Of a stretch of DNA of 64,000 nucleotides, positions 53,869-63,510 are shown one piece after another; positions within the stretch are counted from its first letter, which is position 1, and each line of letters starts with the position of its first letter. The notes below the pieces were generated by a model. That model was not told the DNA's origin. It searched no databases and was given only the letters and a program-made list of their open reading frames with translations. The translations under genes were made by a program, and so were the position numbers. Origin of the DNA: Gluconobacter cerinus (GTDB lineage: Bacteria > Pseudomonadota > Alphaproteobacteria > Acetobacterales > Acetobacteraceae); NCBI RefSeq assembly GCF_002723935.1, contig NZ_BEWM01000004.1, positions 372,001 through 436,000 of the forward strand, given 5' to 3'.

Positions 53869-55890
53869 ATGGGCTCTGCCGACGGACTTGACCGGGTGAA
53901 TGCCTACGGAGATCTGTCGGCCTTTTCCGACGCGGACCTGAATGACATCGCGATCGCAGCCGCTGCACTGTGTCAAACTCCCATAGCCCTTGTCAGTATT
54001 CTCGATCAGGACAGGCTATGGTTTTCAGCCCGTGTCGGTACAGACCAGCCCTTCGGTCCGCTTGCAAATTCAGGATGTGGGCAAGTGATTGCCCGTAAGG
54101 TTCCGGTTGTTATTCCTGACATGCTGGCAGATCCTTACACCCAGAAGAACACACTTGTCTGCGGTGTGCCTGGACTACGGTTTTACGCGGGCTATCCACT
54201 GTTCGATACCCAGGGAAGGGTAGTCGGTACCCTTTGCGTTGTCGATCTTGAAACACGATCTGATGGCTTGTCCTCACATCAGAAAGATGGTCTCGCTGCA
54301 CTGGCGCGGCAGTCCATGCGTCTGATGGATTTGAGGCAGGCGTCAGTTACTCAGGAACGACGTTTTACGGCGCAGCAGCTTCGCAGCCAGCGTGCTGCGA
54401 AGCGGGTGCGGGAGGCCGAAGCAGAACGGCGCCATGCTCTGGAAAAATATGCTCTCCAACAAGCAGCGGGAGCGGCTGGCGGCATAGGCATCTATGAGTA
54501 TGATCTGGTGTCGGGAGACATCACCGTGTCGCCCGAGGTCTGCCGGATTGCAGGCATCGATCTGATTCCTACTCTTTCGGCAGAGCAATGGATTGCCCTG
54601 ATCCATCCCGATGACAAGGTGACGATCCCCACTCTGAACCGAATTCTTGAAGGAACTGCTCCTTTAAGGCTGCAGTACCGCATCCTTCGGGCCAGCGACG
54701 GAAAAGAGCGATGGGTTCTCCGTCAGGGTATTCTGGATCATGACGAAGCCGGACGCCCGATCCGGCTGATCGGAACTCTTCAGGACGTTACACCCGAAAG
54801 AAATGCGACTGCCAGACTGACAACGCTTCTCGCCATTGGTGATGCCCTTCGGACTGCCGAAACGCGCCAGAAGGCCCTTCAGGAAACATGTCAGTTGCTT
54901 GGAAATCGCATTGATGCGCAGCGCGTTGGTTTCGCCCGCATTTCCATGCGGGAAGAGCGCTTCACTGTGGAGCAGAGTTGGTGTGCGGCTGACATGCCAC
55001 CCATCAACGGGGAATTCTCATTCGAAGCCTTTCGGCATACGTCAGATTTCCTTCGCGGAGGTTCCGTCTTCATTCTGGATGATATCACCCACACATCTTG
55101 GATGAGTGTCGAACAGGCTGCCTATCAGTCCGTGAATGTCATTGCGCAGGTACTGGTCCCGAAAATAAGGGGAGGAGACCTGACGGGCTGCCTTTTTGTC
55201 CATAGCTCCCAGCCTCGAGAATGGACTGTGGACGAGACGTCTTTCATCCGCACTGCTGCCGACAGAATTTTTGCTGGCCTGGATGAGTGGGATACTCTGT
55301 CCCGCCAGGATCTGATTAACCATGAAATCCTTCATCGCTTGAAGAACACGCTCAGCATTGTTCAGAGCCTGGCCCATCAGGGTTTTCGAGGTGTTGAGGA
55401 TCAGAGCGCGCTCACAACATTCACCGCGCGACTGATTGCGCTAGGTTCAGCGCATGATCAATTGATGAGAAGAAACTGGCAATCTACAGACCTTGCCAGT
55501 CTGACAGTGGCAGTCATGATGCCGCTCGGCTTGGAAGGAAGGGTGAAAGTGAACGGACCTTTCCTTTGCCTGGGGCCCGATACGGCAACGTCCTTCTCGA
55601 TGGTTCTTCATGAACTGGCCACGAATGCCCTGAAGCATGGCGCGCTGAGTGTCCCTGATGGGATCGTGAGTTTGAACTGGACGATCGAAGGGTATGGACC
55701 AGAGTCAGCTATGATGCTGACCTGGCAGGAAACTGACGGCCCATCGGTGACAATGCCAAACCGGACAGGTTTCGGAATTCGCCTGTTACAGGCTGGTCTG
55801 GGGCATCAGGGGAAGACCGAACTTTACTACGATCCCGACGGTTTACGCGTAGAAATGACAGCGTCAATCATTTCGATGGCCAGTCACTGA
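53869..55890 (+). CDS. GAF-PAS-GAF sensor histidine kinase, HWE family
   Basis: A soluble 673-residue kinase without membrane segments. An N-terminal GAF domain (about 15-160: ALCQTPIALVSILDQDRLWFSARVG, outlined, RFYAGYPLFDTQGRVVGTLCVVD) is followed by a coiled link, a PAS domain with PAC strand (about 200-305, RILRASDGKERWVLRQG), a second GAF-like domain (about 320-470), and an HWE kinase core. His489 in NHEILHRLKNTLSIVQSLA is the phospho-acceptor. HELATNALKHGAL (His581, Asn586) is the N box, and GFGIRLLQAGL the glycine-rich box. HWE kinases often feed the PhyR general-stress pathway in alphaproteobacteria. No response regulator is adjacent. Signal unknown; redox, light or small ligands are possible. 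Confidence 0.92.
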   Translation: MGSADGLDRVNAYGDLSAFSDADLNDIAIAAAALCQTPIALVSILDQDRLWFSARVGTDQPFGPLANSGCGQVIARKVPVVIPDMLADPYTQKNTLVCGVPGLRFYAGYPLFDTQGRVVGTLCVVDLETRSDGLSSHQKDGLAALARQSMRLMDLRQASVTQERRFTAQQLRSQRAAKRVREAEAERRHALEKYALQQAAGAAGGIGIYEYDLVSGDITVSPEVCRIAGIDLIPTLSAEQWIALIHPDDKVTIPTLNRILEGTAPLRLQYRILRASDGKERWVLRQGILDHDEAGRPIRLIGTLQDVTPERNATARLTTLLAIGDALRTAETRQKALQETCQLLGNRIDAQRVGFARISMREERFTVEQSWCAADMPPINGEFSFEAFRHTSDFLRGGSVFILDDITHTSWMSVEQAAYQSVNVIAQVLVPKIRGGDLTGCLFVHSSQPREWTVDETSFIRTAADRIFAGLDEWDTLSRQDLINHEILHRLKNTLSIVQSLAHQGFRGVEDQSALTTFTARLIALGSAHDQLMRRNWQSTDLASLTVAVMMPLGLEGRVKVNGPFLCLGPDTATSFSMVLHELATNALKHGALSVPDGIVSLNWTIEGYGPESAMMLTWQETDGPSVTMPNRTGFGIRLLQAGLGHQGKTELYYDPDGLRVEMTASIISMASH

Positions 55891-56106
55891 AATTTGGAAG
55901 AAGTCGTCGGTTCCATAGTCTGAGGGCTATGGAAAATCTTACATTGTTCTCTACAGGCGCTCACTTGCGGAGACTGCGCTGAGAGAGAGGCTGGTGATAC
56001 AAACATAAACTATGACAAATAGAGCGGGCATCAGGTTACGCAGTTTTATCCAGCGCTCATAATATTGAGCACCAGATAAAAGCGCATACGTGGGTCTAAG
56101 AGCCCG

Positions 56107-57483
56107 TTAGCCGTGCGCGACGACGACCAGCTTGCGATTAACAAACTCCATGATCCCGAGGTCGCCCAACTCACGTCCGTAGCCAGATCGCTTGACCCCA
56201 CCAAAGGGAAGTTCCGGCGCTGTGCTGGTCCATTGGTTAATAAAAACCATGCCGGTTTCTATCTGAGAGGCAAGCTTCTTGGCGCGCTCATGATCTTTCG
56301 AGAAGACCGATCCGCCAAGGCCGTATGGAGAGTCATTGGCTAACGCAACCAGTTCGTCTTCGCTTTTCACAACATAAACCTGCGCCACCGGTCCGAAGAA
56401 CTCCGATTTAAACGAAGGGCTGTTCTTGTCGATACCGGTCAGAATGGTGGGTTCGTAGAAGAAACCGGTCCGATCAGCGACCTTTCCGCCCGTCAGAACT
56501 TGAGCACCATGCTTCACAGCTTCGTCCACTTGCTTGGCGATTGTTTCCAATGCGGCCTTGGACGACATCGGTTGCAGCGTGGTTGCCGGATCCAGCGGGT
56601 CGCCCAAACGGGCTTTTTCAAACTCTGTTTTCAGGCCAGCAATAAACGCGTCTGCAACTTTCTCATGCACAATAAAGCGCTTGGCCGCGGTGCAAACCTG
56701 CCCAGCGTTTGAAAGCCGTGCTGCTGTGCCGATTTTAATAGCGCGGGCGAGATCGGCGTCATCGAGAACTGCAAAGATATCCATGCCACCCAGTTCAAGA
56801 GTGGACTTCTTTAGATGCTTGGCTGCGGTAGCCGCCACCGCTGCGCCAGCGCGTTCTGATCCTGTAAGCGCGACGCCCTGCACTCTGTCATCACCAATGA
56901 GAGCAGCGACCTGGTCAGGCGTTATGAACAGGTTGACGCAGGCACCATCCGGCGCGCCTGCGTCACGAACGAGGCTTTCGAAAAGCTCTGCGCAATGCGG
57001 GACAATTTCCGCGTGCTTGATGAGAACGGAATTCCCTACCGCGAACGCTGGCGCAACAACACGGACCAACTGGTAAAAAGGAAAATTCCATGGCTCTACA
57101 GCAACGAGCGTTCCAATCGGCGCATTTTCGATCCACGCCTCTCCAAGAGATGTCTCGCAGGATGTGGGCTTCAGCTGCTCTTTCGCGTGATCAGCATAAA
57201 AGCGTGCAATACCGCCGCAGAGTTTGACTTCCTCTTTCGCGTCAGAAAACCGCTTACCCATCTCGATGCTCGCGGCATGCGCCAAATCATCAGCGCGCTC
57301 ATCAAAGAGATCTGCAATTTTTGATAATACAGATAGCCGTTTCTCGATCGGCCCCTGACCCCAGTCAGCTGATTTGAAAGCTGCATCAGCTCTACCGAGA
57401 GCTTCGAACGCTTGCGCATCCGTGTGCTCAGGGTACGTTTTTACAGTTTGTTCGGTGAAAGGATTGACCGTCTGGTAAGCCAT
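56107..57483 (-). CDS. NAD(P)-dependent succinate-semialdehyde dehydrogenase family
   Basis: A 458-residue aldehyde dehydrogenase of the succinate-semialdehyde branch (GabD/Sad/YneI type). The N-terminus MAYQTVNPFTEQTVKTYPEH is characteristic. The cofactor region includes VAVEPWNFPFYQLVRV, GSERAGAAVA and the catalytic Glu motif ELGGMD; the nucleophile Cys is in AGQVCTAAKRF. GGVKRSGYGRELG closes the family pattern. ATG 57483 follows GGAGAAAA and replaces a longer frame to 57531. It is a stand-alone gene between the HWE kinase and an exporter. It may also oxidise other short aldehydes, as is common in acetic acid bacteria. Confidence 0.92.
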   Translation of the reverse strand: MAYQTVNPFTEQTVKTYPEHTDAQAFEALGRADAAFKSADWGQGPIEKRLSVLSKIADLFDERADDLAHAASIEMGKRFSDAKEEVKLCGGIARFYADHAKEQLKPTSCETSLGEAWIENAPIGTLVAVEPWNFPFYQLVRVVAPAFAVGNSVLIKHAEIVPHCAELFESLVRDAGAPDGACVNLFITPDQVAALIGDDRVQGVALTGSERAGAAVAATAAKHLKKSTLELGGMDIFAVLDDADLARAIKIGTAARLSNAGQVCTAAKRFIVHEKVADAFIAGLKTEFEKARLGDPLDPATTLQPMSSKAALETIAKQVDEAVKHGAQVLTGGKVADRTGFFYEPTILTGIDKNSPSFKSEFFGPVAQVYVVKSEDELVALANDSPYGLGGSVFSKDHERAKKLASQIETGMVFINQWTSTAPELPFGGVKRSGYGRELGDLGIMEFVNRKLVVVAHG

Positions 57484-57801
57484 GATGTCATTTTCTCCGC
57501 TGACTGGTAATTGTCTGTTTCGGCTAATCAACCGCCCACAAACCGAAAACAGTCAGTTTCGTGATTTGCAATGAGGTCCAGTGAAAAAACGGACCTTTGG
57601 AAGCTGGATACTTAGTGAACGCTCCCAACTGCGCGAGAGTTCTGGAAAAAATGGAGATTGCTTGCGGGTATCCGATCACAATTTTCTAGGCATCACGGCG
57701 GGGAAGCAGAAACCGCGTGCTGTAGCAACGGCAATGAGCGGGAAGACTATAGCATTCGCGTCGTCATCTCACCTTACCGTGAGCCGCATATTGCATTCAA
57801 T
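57484..57801. other. Intergenic, nothing identified
   Basis: A 318-base gap on which the dehydrogenase and the exporter genes are both transcribed leftward. A plus-strand frame starting at 57581 runs antisense into the exporter gene and has no family resemblance. I see no terminator hairpin or RNA gene. Confidence 0.5.
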
Positions 57802-59250
57802 TCAGCTGCGCTTTCCTGAAATTTCTGCCCCGAGATCACGTGACATTTTCCAGAAACCAGATGTGCCAATCAGCACGATCACAGCAGTCATCAGAAAGAC
57901 CATATGCAGTTCGCGCAGACTGATTGAGGCGTGACCATACACGTGAGAGAGCATGGCAAGCCCGAAAGCAGTAATGGCAACGCCCACAGTTGAGCCCGCC
58001 TGTCCTAGAATGGACATGATGGCAGCGGCCTTGCTCCTTTCGTTGTGACTGACATCCGCAAAGGCCATCGTCGAAAGACTGGTGAGCTGGAGCGAGCGAC
58101 ATAACCCCGCGACTACAAGGGAAAGACCTAGCAAGACTGGAGATGTCTGGGTGTTCAGCAAGGTAAAGGGGAGCAGCGACACCGCGACGAGTAAGCCATT
58201 GAAGAAGAGGACGTTCCGGAAGCCGCCCCACCGAATGATGGTAGACGTCCAGGGTTTTATGCCGAGATTGGCGCAGAAATAGGCCAGCAGCCATGTTCCG
58301 GCCTGCATGGGAGAAAATCCAAGCCCAAGCTGTAAAAACAGCGGAAGCAAAAATGGGGCAGAGGAAAATACAGCGCGGAAAATTAGCCCAGGGTAGAAGG
58401 CCGCATATCGCAGGCTGGCGCGTTTAAGAGGTTCCAGAGAAAGAATGGGAGTAGGGTGAGCTTTAAGATGACGAACGGCTGACAGGCTGATGATGGCTCC
58501 TGCTATTGTAAGGCCACATGCAACAATCTGCTCCGTTCCCGTTTCAGAAATGCGCTGAAGGCCAGACAGCAGGCAGGTCAGACCTGTCCCGCAAAGCACA
58601 AAACCCTTGATATCCAGCTTTCCTGCTCCTTCCGCAGGTTCGGCAGGGACCACACGCAGCATGATCAGAACGGCTAGAATTCCGATGGGCAGATTAAGCC
58701 AGAAATTCCAGCGCCATCCGACGGTCTCGGTCAGATAGCCGCCTAGAACCGGGCCAATGATTGGAGCGGACAAAGCAGGCCATACAGTGACGGACTGCGC
58801 TTTCATCAGGTCGCCTTTAGGCGTGTGGCGTAGGATGATGGACATGCCTACAGGCATCATGACGGCACCGGCCAAACCTTGTCCGATCCGCGCGCAGACA
58901 AACATGGGAAGTGTCTCCGCCAGACCACAAAGCAGGGACGATAGCGTGAAAAACGCTACGGCCAGACACATGACGCGCTTCTCACCAAACTTCATGGCCA
59001 TCCAGGCAGAGATGGGTGAAATAGCAACCGACGCCAGAAGATATGCGGTCACACCCATCGAAAGATCAAGCGTCTTCACCCCAAAGGAACGCGCCATTGT
59101 TGGAAGGGAGGTGTTGATGATGGCTCCGTCAAGGTTCTGCATGAACGTCGCAATAGCCATGGTAAAAGCAATAAGCGGGGAGTAACGCAGAGCCTCTCCC
59201 GCGTCAGACTGAGCAGAAAAGGCCACGGTTTTATGAGATGTCTCCGGCAA
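57802..59250 (-). CDS. DHA2-family MFS drug exporter (EmrB/QacA-like)
   Basis: A 482-residue exporter with about 14 hydrophobic segments. TM1 motif LDGAIINTSLPTMARSFG is the EmrB/HsrA signature. AWMAMKFGEKRVM gives the loop 2-3 motif, GPVLGGYLTETVGWRWNFWLNLPIG (outlined) is motif C of drug:H+ antiporters. Single gene, with the tannase gene divergent across 551 bases. No EmrA adaptor is nearby, so it probably works alone. Substrate unknown; phenolic compounds would fit the neighbouring tannase but this is a guess. Confidence 0.92.
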   Translation of the reverse strand: MPETSHKTVAFSAQSDAGEALRYSPLIAFTMAIATFMQNLDGAIINTSLPTMARSFGVKTLDLSMGVTAYLLASVAISPISAWMAMKFGEKRVMCLAVAFFTLSSLLCGLAETLPMFVCARIGQGLAGAVMMPVGMSIILRHTPKGDLMKAQSVTVWPALSAPIIGPVLGGYLTETVGWRWNFWLNLPIGILAVLIMLRVVPAEPAEGAGKLDIKGFVLCGTGLTCLLSGLQRISETGTEQIVACGLTIAGAIISLSAVRHLKAHPTPILSLEPLKRASLRYAAFYPGLIFRAVFSSAPFLLPLFLQLGLGFSPMQAGTWLLAYFCANLGIKPWTSTIIRWGGFRNVLFFNGLLVAVSLLPFTLLNTQTSPVLLGLSLVVAGLCRSLQLTSLSTMAFADVSHNERSKAAAIMSILGQAGSTVGVAITAFGLAMLSHVYGHASISLRELHMVFLMTAVIVLIGTSGFWKMSRDLGAEISGKRS

Positions 59251-59801
59251 AAAAAGTCTCCAGAAGAGAAGTTCAGCTGATAGTCCGACTGGTTCGGAGA
59301 ACGTTTTTGCCGGAAAATATGGGATCTGAGGAAAGCAGGCAGTTCACAAACCACGCTGTTTCAGACCGTGACCCAAAACTAATACAAACAAGATAAGTGG
59401 AGCCGGTCTACGGAAGCAGGGAAGGGTACCAGACTTTTGTGCAACATAAGGAAACTGTACCCTATGGCAGCGCTCGTCTCCATGAAGGCCATGGTTGATC
59501 CAGCGGACGCTTTCTTCCGAAATTGTAGAGTACTGGCCGCAATGGACGGATATTTGGCCATAAACAGGCTACCAATCATCCAAAATCTACTCGTCATCCC
59601 GCCCACCCTCATTGGTGCTCCTACCGTTTGATGCCCCTTTCCGAAAAGCGAGACTGAAACACTGCATTGCAGCACGGAACGGATCAAGGCTTTACCTCTT
59701 CAGCTTTGAGGTGTTCAGACTGCGTCGTGCTGTCTTGGGTTGCAGAGGCTTGATCTCTGGTACGCCGGACAACGCCAAGAAAGCAAAAAGCCGAGGACGC
59801 T
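59251..59801. other. Divergent intergenic region, possible gene remnant
   Basis: A 551-base gap between the exporter and the tannase genes. Its base composition is coding-like, and frames of about 100 residues exist on both strands (for instance 59379-59687, minus). The translations resemble no family I know and contain no motif. It may be a decayed gene or an ordinary control region. Confidence 0.4.
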
Positions 59802-61409
59802 ATGCCAATCATGCAATCACGCCGCTCTCGCCACACGCAATTGCCGCGTCAAATTCTGGCAACTTGTGCAGTGGGGGCGTTCTTCTTGGCCTCAGGGTCT
59901 CTGCTTTTGTCTTCAAAGGCGCGTGCTGCCAGCTGCGCGGATCTGGCTCGACTGGTACTTCCCAATGCGACCTTTACCAAGGTTGAAACCATAGACGCCG
60001 GAGAGTGGCACAGCCCGCAAACAAATCTGAGCCGGATCATGACAGCCCCCGGCATGAACCTTGCAGGACATCCTGTTCAGGCGGCCAATCCGGCATTCTG
60101 CCGTGTGGCTATGACGCTCCGTCCGTCTTCAGATTCAGCGATCCAAACAGAAATCTGGCTTCCGCTACAGGGCTGGAACGGAAAGCTGCTTGGGGTCGGA
60201 AATTTCGGATGGGCAGGCTCTCTCATGTATGACGGCATGGTGACGGGTCTGGGTGAAGGCTATGCTGTTGCAAGCACGGATACAGGCCATGACAGTTCTA
60301 CGCCCGAAGGACAGGGTGGACGTTTCACGCTAGGCCATCCGGAAAAGCTGGTGGATTATGCTTATCGCGCTGACCACCTGATGACGGTTATGGCAAAGCA
60401 GCTCGTCCGGCGCTTTTATGGGAAAGACGCTTCCCATGCATATTGGATTGGATGCTCCCTGGGCGGGTTGGAAGGCTTGATCGAAGCCAAGCGTTACTCC
60501 GATGATTACGACGGCATCGTTGCTGGAGCGCCTCCTAACCCGATTGTCAATTTCAATAGTGAGCAGCTCTGGGCAGGGTGGATGAGCTATCATGATCCCG
60601 CACTGCGTGTGGGGCGCGAGAAGTTCCAGCTTTTGAACCGCGCAGTCATGGCGGCATGTGCCTCTCCGGTCGGGAAAAGCCAGGGTTTTCTTGACGAGCC
60701 AGACAAGTGCAGGTTCGAGGCTAAGCAGCTTTTGTGCGAGGGAAAAAATACGAAAAGCTGCCTGACGGCCAATGAGGTCAAAGCGGTGGAGCAGGTCTAT
60801 CGCGGCCCGATTGATCCCAAAACAGGCAAGGTTATCTTCCCCGGGCCTGCGAAGGGCAGTGAAGACGGATTTTCAGCGGATGGAAAAGCGTTTCCTGTGG
60901 CTCTCGATCTGTTCAGATATGCTGCTTTTCAGAACCCCGCATGGGACTGGACCACACTGAAGTGGGACACTGACATCGCCTCAGCAACCAGCAAGCTTGG
61001 CCCGCTGCTTCATGTCGATGACAATCTGACGCCCTTCTTCAAGCGTGGGGGGAAGCTGTTAATGTATATTGGCTGGAATGACGGGCATAACCCGCAGGAA
61101 CTCGCCGGATACTATCAGGCCCTCATGCAGCATGCCGGACCAACAGGACAGAAGTCTGCTCGCCTCCTTGAAATCCCGGGTATGGGGCATTGCTATGGCG
61201 GAGCAGGGTGCGACACGTTCAACAAGCTTGGCGCGATCGATGCGTGGGTCGTACGTCACGACGCTCCACAAACGATTATTGCCTCTCGGGTCGAGAACGG
61301 GAAGATTATACGCACAAGACCGCTCTGTGCATGGCCGCAAGTTGCCCGATATGATGGACACGGCCCTATGACCACGGCGGCCAGCTTTACCTGCGTTGTG
61401 CCAGAGTGA
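59802..61409 (+). CDS. Tannase/feruloyl esterase family hydrolase, exported
   Basis: A 535-residue secreted or periplasmic esterase. A signal peptide is visible (ILATCAVGAFFLASGSLLLSSKARA, outlined, ending near residue 42). Family motifs are FCRVAMTLRPSSDSAIQTEIWLP, outlined, WNGKLLGVGNFGWAG, and the catalytic Ser in YWIGCSLGG, where the preceding Cys pairs with the Cys in GMGHCYGG; this CS-x-HC disulfide links the triad. GGKLLMYIGWNDGHNP carries the Asp. The motif is GCSLGG where GCSTGG is usual. Enzymes of this family hydrolyse gallate or hydroxycinnamate esters of plant origin. Exact substrate unknown. Convergent with the porin operon. Confidence 0.9.
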   Translation: MPIMQSRRSRHTQLPRQILATCAVGAFFLASGSLLLSSKARAASCADLARLVLPNATFTKVETIDAGEWHSPQTNLSRIMTAPGMNLAGHPVQAANPAFCRVAMTLRPSSDSAIQTEIWLPLQGWNGKLLGVGNFGWAGSLMYDGMVTGLGEGYAVASTDTGHDSSTPEGQGGRFTLGHPEKLVDYAYRADHLMTVMAKQLVRRFYGKDASHAYWIGCSLGGLEGLIEAKRYSDDYDGIVAGAPPNPIVNFNSEQLWAGWMSYHDPALRVGREKFQLLNRAVMAACASPVGKSQGFLDEPDKCRFEAKQLLCEGKNTKSCLTANEVKAVEQVYRGPIDPKTGKVIFPGPAKGSEDGFSADGKAFPVALDLFRYAAFQNPAWDWTTLKWDTDIASATSKLGPLLHVDDNLTPFFKRGGKLLMYIGWNDGHNPQELAGYYQALMQHAGPTGQKSARLLEIPGMGHCYGGAGCDTFNKLGAIDAWVVRHDAPQTIIASRVENGKIIRTRPLCAWPQVARYDGHGPMTTAASFTCVVPE

Positions 61410-61412
61410 AAA

Positions 61413-61447
61413 CTGAAATTCCTGAATTTAAAGAACGGGAATTTCAG
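61413..61447. terminator. Hairpin between convergent tannase and porin genes
   Basis: CTGAAATTCC (61413-61422) pairs with GGAATTTCAG (61438-61447), a perfect 10-bp stem just after the tannase stop. No T-run follows, so it is a weak candidate terminator. Confidence 0.45.
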
Positions 61448-61541
61448 CCATAATACCAAATGATGGGACGCCGCTATGTCAGCTTTTGTCCCGTCATCTG
61501 GAGTGCAGAAAGCCAATATGGTTGAACCGAACTTCTGGTAA

Positions 61542-62999
61542 TCAGAAATTGGAAGTCAGCTGCCCTCCGATAACAGCGGCGTCTTTGAAGGTCGTCGTAG
61601 CCCCTGGGCGTTGGAGATACTGAAAGTCTGCCTGCAACGTTGTACCTCGCATGAGATGGGTGCTGTAGAACGCTTCATACACATTCTCCCAATGCTGCAC
61701 CCCGTAAACAGGGCCCCACTGATTATCCAGATAGGGCAGGCCAAGCGCGAGGGATGATTCCTGCTGAAGGGTGACGGTATGGCTCATGTCCATATGCTGG
61801 AACATGATACCAGCCTGATCGCCACTTCGATGCCATGGCGTCCCGCTATCGACTATCCCGATCCACTCATGATCTCGCATGGCGACAAGATTGCCCTGCG
61901 CATACCCAACACCACCAATAAGAATAAGCCCATCAGTAACGCCGGGCCCATTGCGGACCAACATCTGGTCAAACATGAACCATGCGGAAGTCATCCCGGC
62001 CTCATAGCGACGCCCGAGGCCCGTCGCCTGAAAGGAGTTGCCGTTCACGTCCTCGTAAAGGTTCGGGTAACGCGAGTTATCGTACCAGGCGCCGAGCTTG
62101 TAGTTGCCTCGCAGTTTGTTCTTACCGAAAGACGGCATCCAGCCGATTTCAATCTGCGACGAGACTTTACCCAATCCACTCTGAGCAAGGGCCCAGCCTG
62201 AAATGCCACCGTTGTAACTATGGGGCGAAACCGCGAAGACGCCTCCCATGATGTAAGTTTGCTCCGTCGGACGGAGACGCAGCACACCACCAAGGTTTCC
62301 GGAGGGCCAATCGCGTCCACCCGGGACGTATTTTCCGGGAGCAAAATTACTGCAAACGGATACGTTCATGAAGGAACAGGCGACGTAATCAAACGCAAAG
62401 AAGCTTCCCGTCGGAATATCACCAAGGGACAAAATGATGCGGTCATTCAGAAAAGACTTATCCGCATACATGGAGACAAGATGGGCAACCACGTTACCGC
62501 GGGCACCGTAGATCTGTTCAGGGTTGGTGACTGAATCGCCCAGTGTATGGCTGAAGCTGCGTCCATGGCCGTTAATGACGAGAAGATGCGTCCAGAGACC
62601 CTTCACACCTGCAAGCTGCTGCCAATCCACATCCAGTTCGGCAGCCACCTGACCGGCCAGCACGTTATCCCGCGTGCGGCCACCCGTGACATTGGCCATG
62701 TATTCTTCATTGAGCGCGACGTTCAAATACATGCCGTGCTTTGTCAGCCATGTCTGCGCACCGCCCCAGTCTCCAAACAAATGAGGATTCCCATAAAGAG
62801 ACGGGACGAGGGGACCGACCGCGAAGGTGCCCATGCCTTCCATCGCAAAAGCACGGGACTTGTAGGATTCAGGTGTTGCAAGGTTCTGGGAAGTTTCGCT
62901 CTGGGCGAGCGCCTGACGGCCGGGACCAACGATACCCAGGGCCGCGCACAGGAAAAAGCCAGCGAGTTTTTTCCTGTGCATTGGACGTCGGGTTTTCAT
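61542..62999 (-). CDS. OprB-family carbohydrate porin
   Basis: A 485-residue outer-membrane porin. Signal peptide KKLAGFFLCAALGIVGPGRQALA is followed by the OprB opening YGNPHLFGDWGGAQTWLTKHGMYLNVALNEEYM (outlined), barrel strands including LNDRIILSLGDIPTGSFFAFD, GNYKLGAWYDNSRYP, LILIGGVGYAQGN, and a C-terminal Phe. It overlaps the HbpS-like gene by four bases (ATGA), so it is the last gene of a dehydrogenase-HbpS-porin operon. It should let sugars or polyols reach the periplasmic dehydrogenase. Confidence 0.93.
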   Translation of the reverse strand: MKTRRPMHRKKLAGFFLCAALGIVGPGRQALAQSETSQNLATPESYKSRAFAMEGMGTFAVGPLVPSLYGNPHLFGDWGGAQTWLTKHGMYLNVALNEEYMANVTGGRTRDNVLAGQVAAELDVDWQQLAGVKGLWTHLLVINGHGRSFSHTLGDSVTNPEQIYGARGNVVAHLVSMYADKSFLNDRIILSLGDIPTGSFFAFDYVACSFMNVSVCSNFAPGKYVPGGRDWPSGNLGGVLRLRPTEQTYIMGGVFAVSPHSYNGGISGWALAQSGLGKVSSQIEIGWMPSFGKNKLRGNYKLGAWYDNSRYPNLYEDVNGNSFQATGLGRRYEAGMTSAWFMFDQMLVRNGPGVTDGLILIGGVGYAQGNLVAMRDHEWIGIVDSGTPWHRSGDQAGIMFQHMDMSHTVTLQQESSLALGLPYLDNQWGPVYGVQHWENVYEAFYSTHLMRGTTLQADFQYLQRPGATTTFKDAAVIGGQLTSNF

Positions 63000-63505
63000 T
63001 CAGTGCTCTTTGCCTTTGAAGTCTGCAGGAAGGTGGTGACTGTGGACTGAGCGAGATGAGCATCGGTTTCACCTTCGCCACCACTCAGACCAAGAGCCCC
63101 TACAAGTTCGTTGTTCACCATGATCGGGTATCCACCGCCGGCGGGAAGGGCATTCGGCAGCGTGCTGATCATGTAATTCCCGCTATTGAGGGCATGTTCC
63201 ATGTCAGCAGTTGGACGAGCGAATGAGAGCGCGGTCTTGGCTTTGCGGATCGCCAGTTCGATACTCCCGAGTTGTGTCCCATCCATCTTCTGAAAAGACA
63301 CCAGATTTCCTCCCGCATCAACAATAGCGATGGCGACACGGGCATGACTGGCCACCGCAAGCTTCTTGGCCTGATCGATGAGGGTATTTGACGTCTCTAA
63401 ATTCACGGTCAGGTCCTTCGCTGATGCAAGCCCCGTAAGACTTGCTGTTGCGATGAGAATACTTAGGACGGCGCCAATGGTCCGGCGCTGAAATAGTTTG
63501 TACAA
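62996..63505 (-). CDS. HbpS/GlcG-like heme-binding family protein, exported
   Basis: A 169-residue protein of the GlcG/HbpS family. Signal peptide from a TTG start at 63505 (RRTIGAVLSILIATASLTGLASA) precedes ARVAIAIVDAGGNLVSFQKMDG, RKAKTALSFARPT and LPNALPAGGGYPIMVNNELVGALGLSGG (outlined), all family signatures. Five bases after the GMC oxidoreductase stop. Members are common beside periplasmic dehydrogenases, where they may bind heme or help electron transfer, but their role is not settled. The unusual start is forced because no ATG or GTG is in frame nearby. Confidence 0.88.
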   Translation of the reverse strand: MYKLFQRRTIGAVLSILIATASLTGLASAKDLTVNLETSNTLIDQAKKLAVASHARVAIAIVDAGGNLVSFQKMDGTQLGSIELAIRKAKTALSFARPTADMEHALNSGNYMISTLPNALPAGGGYPIMVNNELVGALGLSGGEGETDAHLAQSTVTTFLQTSKAKSTE

Positions 63506-63510
63506 AACAC

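Noticed and set aside
57581-57934. 117-residue open frame antisense to the exporter end
   Set aside because: Overlaps a confident gene on the other strand and has no recognisable features.
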